Positions 9,891 through 14,558 of a DNA stretch of 14,558 bases are shown in pieces. The notes under the pieces were generated by a model. The model was not told the origin of the DNA. It saw nothing but the letters and a program-made list of their open reading frames with translations, and did not search any database. Every line of letters begins with the position of its first letter. Positions within the stretch are counted from its first letter, which is position 1. The DNA comes from Chitinophagaceae bacterium (GTDB lineage Bacteria; Bacteroidota; Bacteroidia; Chitinophagales; Chitinophagaceae): positions 1-14,558 of the forward strand of contig CANGEZ010000023.1 of NCBI GenBank assembly GCA_947452875.1, read 5' to 3'. A program made the translations under genes and the position numbers.

Positions 9891-12407
9891 TCAACTTCCC
9901 CCTTGGGGGATTGAGAGGGCACCCATCACCATCCTAATCTCCCCATACCCAATATCCGCCGGTAAATTTTCCTTCAACGTTTTTGCACTTGCATTTCCAT
10001 GTATGGCAATAGCCTTTTGAATTGTTTTAATTTTCTCTTCAGTTATTAATTCATGTAAATCTATTTCTCCCGTTGCAATGAAATGTGACAAATGGGTTTC
10101 AACTGTACTATTCGTAATATTTCTTTCCAACGCAATTTCTGCTAATGACTTTCCGGATTTGAATAAATGATAACTAACAGTTTTGGTATCTACTTTTGTC
10201 GTAGCTCTTGTTGTTAATTTTGTTTCAGTTTTTGTTCTGTTCGTTTTTGATTTTTCGGTTTTTATTCCAATCGTAGATTGGAGCTCATTTACCTCGCAAT
10301 AATCACATATGATATCGAGGAATTCCATTCCGTATTGCCGGCTTTTTACAGGACCGAAGCCTGAAATCAAATTCAGTTGGGCAATGGTTTGAGGCAGATA
10401 CATAGCCATTTCTTCTAGTGTGGCAGATTTAGCAATTAAATAAACAGGCTGATTTTTTTCTTTGCAAATTTCGTCTCTTTTTTTCTTGAGTAATTGGTAG
10501 AGAGCAGGGTGGGCGATGTCTATTTTTTCAACTGTTGATTGGCCTGAATAAATATTTATTTGCAGCGAAATTTTCTTAAACGCTTTTTTGATTTGCAGAT
10601 GTTCGTCTATAGTAAATCCATTTAAGTTTCCTTTCAACATTTGGAATTTTAAATTCAACTCATCATACAAGCGCTGCATTTGTTTGTATACATCATTCGC
10701 CAAAGTTTTACTATCTGTTTCAATGGATATTTTTTCTATGCCTGTTTTTATTTGTTCAACTTCTACTTTGAAATGGTGTGCAGCTGCTTTAATTCTGGAT
10801 TGCAGCATTTCATTTTTCTCGGGGAATATTTCAGCATTGAGTAAATCATTTAATTGCAATTCAAATTTTGCTGCAGTTTGGTTGGTGCTTATAATAAGCT
10901 TTTGAATGCTTTCAAATATTGAAACGGCTTGAGCATTAAATGAGTCTTTTTCTTTGGTAATAAAATTCAAAATTTCTTTAGCCTGATCATGAATGGAAGT
11001 AAAATCAAATAACTCTATTATCTGCTCGGATTGATATTTAATCTTTGCTGTTTTTAATAATTCCAATTGTACATCAATTGGTTTTTTAGAATTCGAAAAA
11101 TCAACAATTCGCTGATCGCTTTTCAGACTTTGATTTGTGATTCGGCTCCGTAATACCATGCCTTCCAAATTGGTGCATCTACTTAATGCAACATACACTT
11201 GCCCTGCAGCAAAAGCGTCTCCTGCATCAATTACAGCCCTTTCAAATGTCAATCCCTGACTTTTATGAATCGTTATCGCCCACGCGAGTCTTAGTGGGTA
11301 TTGAGTGAAAGAGCCGATTTCATTTTCTTCAACTTGATTGCTGGTCTTGTCAACTGAATATTTAATGTTCTTCCATTTTTCTTTCGACACTTCAATTGGT
11401 AAATCATCACCTTTGCAACTGACCATTATCTTATCATCTTCGATTTTTTCAACGACGCCAATTTTTCCATTGAAATATCGTCTTATTTTTTCTGTATCAT
11501 TTTTGATGAACATAACCTGAGCCCCAACTTTTAATTTCAATGCAACTTCTGCAGGATATGATTTCTCAGAAAACTCGCCTTCAATCGCTGCTGTAAATAC
11601 ATTTTCTTTTGAGGTGATTTCTTGCAAAGCTTTTGTATTGATGGCATCTGCTTTATGGTTATGAGTAGTTAACGTGATGTAATTATCTGATTTCAATGGC
11701 TCGAAAACCGGATTGTAGCGGCGATGTAATAATTCATAACCTTCTGGGTCCATTTCATTATTGCGAACTTGATTCAATACATTAATAAAAGCGGGATCGT
11801 TTTGTCGGTATATTTTTTCCAGCGTTACAAACATAGCCGGTTCGGATTCCATAACCTGACTATTAAAGAAATACTGGCTTTTATAATAAGGAGAAAGCAA
11901 CTGCCATTCTTCATCTTTTATAACAGGCGGTAGTTGATACATGTCTCCAATAAATAATACCTGTACACCTCCAAATGCTTTTGAGTATTGATTTCTTACA
12001 TGTCTTAAAACCGTATCTATTGCATCCAGTAAATCACATCTTACCATGCTGATTTCATCGATAATCAGCAGCTCCAGATTTCTCATCACTTCTCTTCTTT
12101 CGGAGTTGATCTTCAATTTACTCAACAAACTATTTTTGTCATTTACACTTTCATCGCCATTAAACATTCGTGTTGCTGGAATAAAAGGATTGAATGGTAA
12201 TTGAAAAAAGGAGTGTATGGTAGTACCACCAGCATTCATTGCTGCAACACCGGTAGGAGCGACTACTGCAGTGTTTTTTTTGATTTGCTCTTTACAATAT
12301 TTAAGAAATGTAGTTTTACCTGTACCTGCTTTTCCTGTGAGGAAAATATTTGTGTTCGTGTATTGAACAAAATCAGAAGCTAGTTTAAAAGAGTCGGAGT
12401 ATTCCAT
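9891..12407 (-). CDS. PIF1/RecD-like SF1 DNA helicase with HRDC and C-terminal HTH domains
   Basis: The 838-aa protein has an SF1B helicase core. Walker A is GKAGTGKT (25-32), followed by APTGVAA (50-56), Walker B LIIDEISM (114-121) and GDMYQLPPV (154-162). The C-terminal motifs are WAITIHKSQGLTF (376-388) and YVALSRCTNLEGM (405-417), as in PIF1/RecD2-type 5'-3' helicases. A long helical linker (about 440-630) leads to an HRDC-like domain (about 634-705, with SGFGPVKSRQYG). An HTH_40-like domain follows (about 743-830, SGKSLAEIALERNITNSTVETHLSHF). HRDC and HTH domains suggest nucleic-acid targeting as in RecQ-type proteins. Roles in replication or repair of structured DNA are inferred from the family. 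The ATG at 12407 sits 24 residues before Walker A; a -7-like TAATTTTG lies 21 nt upstream. The last codons (for LSIPQGGS) and the stop come from a dispersed GC-rich repeat, so the native C-terminus may have been altered. Confidence 0.92.
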   Translation of the reverse strand: MEYSDSFKLASDFVQYTNTNIFLTGKAGTGKTTFLKYCKEQIKKNTAVVAPTGVAAMNAGGTTIHSFFQLPFNPFIPATRMFNGDESVNDKNSLLSKLKINSERREVMRNLELLIIDEISMVRCDLLDAIDTVLRHVRNQYSKAFGGVQVLFIGDMYQLPPVIKDEEWQLLSPYYKSQYFFNSQVMESEPAMFVTLEKIYRQNDPAFINVLNQVRNNEMDPEGYELLHRRYNPVFEPLKSDNYITLTTHNHKADAINTKALQEITSKENVFTAAIEGEFSEKSYPAEVALKLKVGAQVMFIKNDTEKIRRYFNGKIGVVEKIEDDKIMVSCKGDDLPIEVSKEKWKNIKYSVDKTSNQVEENEIGSFTQYPLRLAWAITIHKSQGLTFERAVIDAGDAFAAGQVYVALSRCTNLEGMVLRSRITNQSLKSDQRIVDFSNSKKPIDVQLELLKTAKIKYQSEQIIELFDFTSIHDQAKEILNFITKEKDSFNAQAVSIFESIQKLIISTNQTAAKFELQLNDLLNAEIFPEKNEMLQSRIKAAAHHFKVEVEQIKTGIEKISIETDSKTLANDVYKQMQRLYDELNLKFQMLKGNLNGFTIDEHLQIKKAFKKISLQINIYSGQSTVEKIDIAHPALYQLLKKKRDEICKEKNQPVYLIAKSATLEEMAMYLPQTIAQLNLISGFGPVKSRQYGMEFLDIICDYCEVNELQSTIGIKTEKSKTNRTKTETKLTTRATTKVDTKTVSYHLFKSGKSLAEIALERNITNSTVETHLSHFIATGEIDLHELITEEKIKTIQKAIAIHGNASAKTLKENLPADIGYGEIRMVMGALSIPQGGS
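9892..9920 (-). repeat. GC-rich palindromic element, inverted copy overlapping the helicase 3' end
   Basis: Read on the minus strand, GCCCTCTCAATCCCCCAAGG and the following GGGAAGTTG match the element at 9396-9425 in opposite orientation. The hairpin core is CCCCC (9898-9902), TT, GGGGG (9905-9909). It covers the final helicase codons (Ala-Leu-Ser-Ile-Pro-Gln-Gly-Gly-Ser) and most of its TGA. The two copies bracket the repeat island. Confidence 0.8.
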
Positions 12408-12427
12408 ATGTTTTGATTCAAAGTTTT

Positions 12428-12435
12428 CAAAATTA
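12428..12435 (-). promoter_or_regulatory. Bacteroidota-type -7 box ahead of the helicase gene
   Basis: On the minus strand TAATTTTG fits the TAnnTTTG consensus of Bacteroidota primary sigma factor promoters. It lies 21 nt before the helicase ATG, which would give a short leader. The nearest upstream TTG is only about 13 nt away, shorter than the usual -33 spacing, so the call is tentative. Confidence 0.35.
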
Positions 12436-12495
12436 CGAATACCGAAATCAATTAGGTGGTTTATTTCACGTTGTTTTCAGGAGGTTTTTCTGTTG

Positions 12496-12607
12496 AAAGG
12501 TTTCATAGGTTCAATAAGTTAAAAAGGTCCAATAGGTTTTGTTATTAATGGCACAGCCTTATCAAACATCCGTAACCTTTTGAACTTATTGAACGTTTGG
12601 AACCTTT
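12496..12607. repeat. Imperfect inverted repeat, 'GTTCAAAAGGTT' family, copy 2
   Basis: The left arm AAAGGTTTCATAGGTTCAAT (12496-12515) continues AAGTTAAAAAGGT. The right arm (about 12574-12607) carries AACCTTTTGAACTTATTGAA and ends CCTTT. The arms are about 34 bp with few mismatches, around a roughly 44-nt centre. The wording matches 215-306. It fills the gap between the helicase start and the terminator of the RNA-binding protein gene. Confidence 0.75.
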
Positions 12608-12619
12608 TAAACAATGTTA

Positions 12620-12658
12620 TAAAAAAAAATCCTCCAACTTTCGTTAGAGGATTTTTTT
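12620..12658 (-). terminator. Intrinsic terminator of the RRM protein gene
   Basis: On the minus strand ATCCTCTAAC-GAAA-GTTGGAGGAT forms a 10-bp stem with one G-U wobble and a GAAA tetraloop. A run of T (positions 12629 down to 12621) follows. It lies about 25 nt after the stop codon at 12682. A-T pairs extend the stem on both sides. Confidence 0.92.
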
Positions 12659-12681
12659 ATAATTAGATATAATATTCGAAA

Positions 12682-13098
12682 TTAGAAATCTCTGTTATAT
12701 CCACCGCCGCCACCGCTGCGGTTTCCACCACCACCGTAGCCACCGCCACGACTTCCACCGCCGCCGCCATAGCCGCCACGACTTCCGCCGCCACCGCCAC
12801 GACTTCCGCCGCCGTAACCACCACCGCCACTTGGACGTTTTTTGTATTCGCCTTCTTGGCGTGGTTGTGATTCGTTAACGATTAACTTACGACCTTGTAC
12901 TTCTGTTTCGTTTAAGTTAGCGATTGCAGTACGAGCTGCTTCATCGTCTTCCATTTCAACGAAACCGAAACCTTTGCTACGGCCGTTCATTTTGTCTTTT
13001 AAGATTTTACCACTAGTAACTGTACCGTACTGTGTAAATAGATTCGTTAAATCTTCGTCAGTCATAGACCAGCTAAGATTTCCAACATAAATGTTCAT
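12682..13098 (-). CDS. Glycine-rich RRM RNA-binding protein
   Basis: The 138-aa protein has one RNA recognition motif (about 1-78) with RNP2 IYVGNL (3-8) and RNP1 KGFGFVEM (42-49), including the aromatic residues Tyr4, Phe44 and Phe46 that stack on RNA bases. Residues 88-138 form a low-complexity RGG/GYGGG tail (repeated SRGGGGG and GGYGGG), ending NRDF. This is the bacterial glycine-rich RRM type, common in Bacteroidota and cyanobacteria, thought to bind single-stranded RNA and often linked to cold or stress; those roles are family knowledge, not shown here. The gene is monocistronic, with a terminator 25 nt after the stop. About 180 nt separate its start from the rplI terminator, room for a long leader; a -7-like TATCTTTA (minus strand, near 13225) would imply one over 100 nt. 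The tail's codons are far richer in G+C than the surroundings. Confidence 0.95.
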   Translation of the reverse strand: MNIYVGNLSWSMTDEDLTNLFTQYGTVTSGKILKDKMNGRSKGFGFVEMEDDEAARTAIANLNETEVQGRKLIVNESQPRQEGEYKKRPSGGGGYGGGSRGGGGGSRGGYGGGGGSRGGGYGGGGNRSGGGGGYNRDF

Positions 13099-13280
13099 TG
13101 TAAAAACTGTTTAAAAAAATTAATAAAAATTGAATGATTAAGGCTGTTACAATGAACTGAAATCACAAGTAAAATTTACCGATTCAGCCATAAATAAAAA
13201 AACTTAAACCATTTCTACCTCATAAAGATAATGTAAACATTTTGAAACTTAAGCATGTTTTTCAAAATAAAATTGTAGAA

Positions 13281-13312
13281 ATAAAAAAACCACCTCGTAA
13301 AAGGTGGTTTAA
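13281..13312 (-). terminator. Intrinsic terminator of the rpsF-rpsR-rplI operon
   Basis: On the minus strand AAACCACC (13310-13303) pairs with GGTGGTTT (13294-13287) around an 8-nt loop, TTTTACGA. A T-tract to position 13283 follows. It begins 20 nt after the rplI stop codon. Confidence 0.92.
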
Positions 13313-13329
13313 TTTAATAAAGGTTCAAA

Positions 13330-13776
13330 TTATTCTGATACAACTTCAAATTCAACTTCAGTTTCGTTTCCGTTACCAAAGTCGATTTTTGCTTTAAAGC
13401 TGCCCAATTCTTTAACTTCATCAATGATTTGAATACGACGACGGTCGATTTCATATCCTTTTTGTTCTTTGATAGCACGAGCAATCTGAACAGAAGTAAC
13501 ACTACCGAAGATTTTGCCACTAGTACCGGTTTTAGCACCAATTCTAAGCGCACCATCTTTCAAAACAGCGATTACATTGTTAATTTCAGCTAACAATTTA
13601 GCCTCTTTCTTAGCTTGTTGTTTCAAACGCTCATTCAATTGCTTAAGATTGCTTGGGCTTGCTTCAACTGCCATTTTTTGAGGAATAAGATAGTTACGTC
13701 CGTATCCATTTTTTACGGTTACCAATTCATTGGATCCGCCAAGATTGTTTACATCCTGAATTAAAATTACCTGCAT
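13330..13776 (-). CDS. rplI: 50S ribosomal protein L9
   Basis: The 148-aa product has the usual L9 length. The N-terminal domain carries the family signature MQVILIQDVNNLGGSNELV, then KNGYGRNYLIPQKMAVEA (about 1-42). The long connecting helix is rich in Lys, Gln, Ala and Glu (about 43-75). The C-terminal domain (about 80-148) includes GKIFGSVTSVQIARAI and ends FEVVSE. L9 binds 23S rRNA at the base of the L1 stalk and affects frame maintenance. It is the last gene of the operon, 74 nt after rpsR, and is followed by a strong terminator. Confidence 0.98.
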   Translation of the reverse strand: MQVILIQDVNNLGGSNELVTVKNGYGRNYLIPQKMAVEASPSNLKQLNERLKQQAKKEAKLLAEINNVIAVLKDGALRIGAKTGTSGKIFGSVTSVQIARAIKEQKGYEIDRRRIQIIDEVKELGSFKAKIDFGNGNETEVEFEVVSE

Positions 13777-13850
13777 GATAATTGCATTTTTACCCAGTCT
13801 TATTCAAACTTTCCCCCGATTGCTCAAGGTTAGGGTGGTGAAAAAATAGT

Positions 13851-14117
13851 TTATTTCAAAAGATCTGTTACGTAAGGAAGGATCGCCATTTGACGAGCTT
13901 TCTTTACGGCTTCACTTACTTTACGCTGAAACTTCAAAGAGTTTCCGGTAATACGACGAGGTAATAATTTACCTTGTTCATTCAAAAACTTTTTCAAAAA
14001 ATCTGCATCCTTATAGTCAATATAACGGATACCCATTTTTTTAAAGCGACAATATTTCTTTGGACGCTTTTCGGCTTTAATCGCCGTTAAGTACTTGATT
14101 TCATTAGCTTTTGCCAT
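13851..14117 (-). CDS. rpsR: 30S ribosomal protein S18
   Basis: The 88-aa protein contains the S18 core: KKYCRFKKMGIRYIDYKDAD (about 20-39), LKKFLNEQGKLLPRRITG and the helix KFQRKVSEAVKKARQMAILPY, ending VTDLLK. S18 sits on the 30S platform and forms a heterodimer with S6. Its ATG lies 3 nt after the rpsF stop, so the two are probably translationally coupled, giving matched amounts of the partner proteins. No priB or ssb gene separates them, unlike the layouts of Escherichia coli and Bacillus. Confidence 0.98.
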   Translation of the reverse strand: MAKANEIKYLTAIKAEKRPKKYCRFKKMGIRYIDYKDADFLKKFLNEQGKLLPRRITGNSLKFQRKVSEAVKKARQMAILPYVTDLLK

Positions 14118-14120
14118 GAT

Positions 14121-14477
14121 TTATGCCCCCGCTTTTTCTGTTGATGAATGTTGTACACCACTTCTCTTTCTTTCATTATACCCGACGGCGTATTTATCGA
14201 GTACAGTAAACATGTGACGCATTGCACTTTCGTCACGTAAAAGTTGAATTTTCAACTTTTCATTGAAGCTGGTTGGCGCGCTGTATTCCATTACCCAATA
14301 AAGACCTGTAGTCTTTTTGGCAATTGGATACGCCAGTGATTTTAGTCCCCAGGGATTGGTGTGCGCTACTGAACCGCCGTTGTCTTTAACAAGCGTTTCG
14401 TATTTTTTCTGAGCAGATTTAAAATCTTCTTCAGATAGCACAGGGGTAAAAATCACCATCAATTCGTAGTTGCTCAT
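14121..14477 (-). CDS. rpsF: 30S ribosomal protein S6
   Basis: The 118-aa protein begins MSNYELMVIFTPVLSEEDFK and contains the S6 landmarks WGLKSLAYPIAKKTTGLYWV (about 43-62), MEYSAP and the LLRDESAMRHMF helix (about 79-90). The C-terminal tail (about 97-118, ERKRSGVQHSSTEKAGA) is flexible and variable in the family. S6 binds 16S rRNA on the 30S platform together with S18. It is the first gene of the rpsF-rpsR-rplI operon. A -7 box 57 nt upstream and a leader hairpin suggest transcription starts just before it. Confidence 0.98.
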   Translation of the reverse strand: MSNYELMVIFTPVLSEEDFKSAQKKYETLVKDNGGSVAHTNPWGLKSLAYPIAKKTTGLYWVMEYSAPTSFNEKLKIQLLRDESAMRHMFTVLDKYAVGYNERKRSGVQHSSTEKAGA

Positions 14478-14513
14478 TTTCCCTGATTTTAGTTTTTAAA
14501 AAAATTGTTTATT

Positions 14514-14532
14514 CCCGAATTTGTTTCGGGGG
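14514..14532 (-). promoter_or_regulatory. Leader hairpin ahead of rpsF, possible S6:S18 autoregulatory element
   Basis: On the minus strand CCCGAA (14530-14525), loop ACAAA and TTCGGG (14519-14514) form a perfect 6-bp hairpin near the predicted 5' end of the mRNA, preceded by two more C. In many bacteria S6:S18 represses its own operon by binding a leader structure with a CCG motif. A CCG is present in the stem here, but I cannot match the full published structure, so the role is a hypothesis. Confidence 0.4.
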
Positions 14533-14534
14533 TG

Positions 14535-14542
14535 CAAATGTA
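14535..14542 (-). promoter_or_regulatory. -7 box of the ribosomal operon promoter
   Basis: TACATTTG on the minus strand matches the Bacteroidota TAnnTTTG consensus exactly. It is 57 nt upstream of the rpsF ATG and just before the leader hairpin. The expected -33 element would lie at or beyond the right edge of the window, so it cannot be assessed. Confidence 0.65.
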
Positions 14543-14558
14543 GGGATTATTGTTGAAG

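Noticed and set aside
9396..9920. CRISPR array or integron-like cassette array in the repeat island
   Set aside because: The repeats are of different families with irregular spacing, there are no unique spacers of constant length, and no cas or integrase gene is in the window.
9396..9920. Complete insertion sequence between the inverted GC-rich elements
   Set aside because: No transposase frame lies between them; the interval contains only repeats and a terminator, so they are not treated as IS ends.
9686..9937. 83-aa plus-strand frame and the overlapping 62-aa minus-strand frame (9706-9894)
   Set aside because: Both are translations of the TTCGTGAATT/TTTGCGTGAAAC repeat and the GC-rich element, giving the familiar spurious 'LRALRET' and 'TKAPRHK' peptides.
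13314..13556. 80-aa frame on the same strand within rplI
   Set aside because: It is a shifted-frame shadow of the well-conserved L9 gene.

Overview
The window looks like a chromosomal segment of a Bacteroidota bacterium, probably from the Chitinophagales/Sphingobacteriales side and low in G+C. Four things support this: a protein with a type IX secretion (T9SS) C-terminal sorting domain, secreted proteins with the N-terminal 'AQVGIG.ST..PSAQLDV.STTKGFLPPRMT' module, TAnnTTTG-type -7 boxes, and many short dispersed repeats of kinds common in this phylum. Assignment below phylum is inference.

Layout, left to right. (1) 1-140: the 3' part of a 5S rRNA and its terminator, the end of an rRNA operon lying to the left. 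(2) 426-806: a small coiled-coil hypothetical protein. (3) 807-1341: gene-free DNA with dispersed repeats. (4) 1342-2550: a membrane-anchored AraC-type regulator, followed by a 309-bp gap holding a perfect 34-bp palindrome, a C9 tract and a small inverted repeat. (5) 2860-6916: three tandem same-strand genes for secreted FISUMP proteins (Fibrobacter succinogenes major paralogous domain). The third is enlarged by a collagen-like tract, two copies of a beta-rich module and a coiled coil. (6) 7019-9394: a large repeat-rich T9SS cargo protein, then a terminator. (7) 9395-9920: a gene-poor repeat island. (8) Minus strand, 12407 down to 9891: a PIF1/RecD-like helicase with HRDC and helix-turn-helix domains. 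(9) 13098-12682: a glycine-rich RRM RNA-binding protein. (10) 14477-13330: the ribosomal operon rpsF-rpsR-rplI with promoter, leader hairpin and terminator.

The right half is housekeeping: translation, RNA chaperoning and DNA repair or replication. The left-middle part (2860-9394) is an accessory cell-surface and secretion block. Its three FISUMP paralogues share near-identical blocks with intervening divergent blocks, and genes 2 and 3 even share their upstream flanks. That pattern fits recent tandem duplication with gene conversion or selection on the C-terminal face. The AraC regulator next door could control them, but nothing in the sequence proves it.

The most unusual features are the mosaic FISUMP cassette, the apparently trimeric collagen/coiled-coil/FISUMP fibre protein, the perfect palindrome plus C9 tract ahead of the cassette, and the repeat island bounded by inverted copies of one GC-rich element. 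One of those copies supplies the last codons and stop of the helicase gene.
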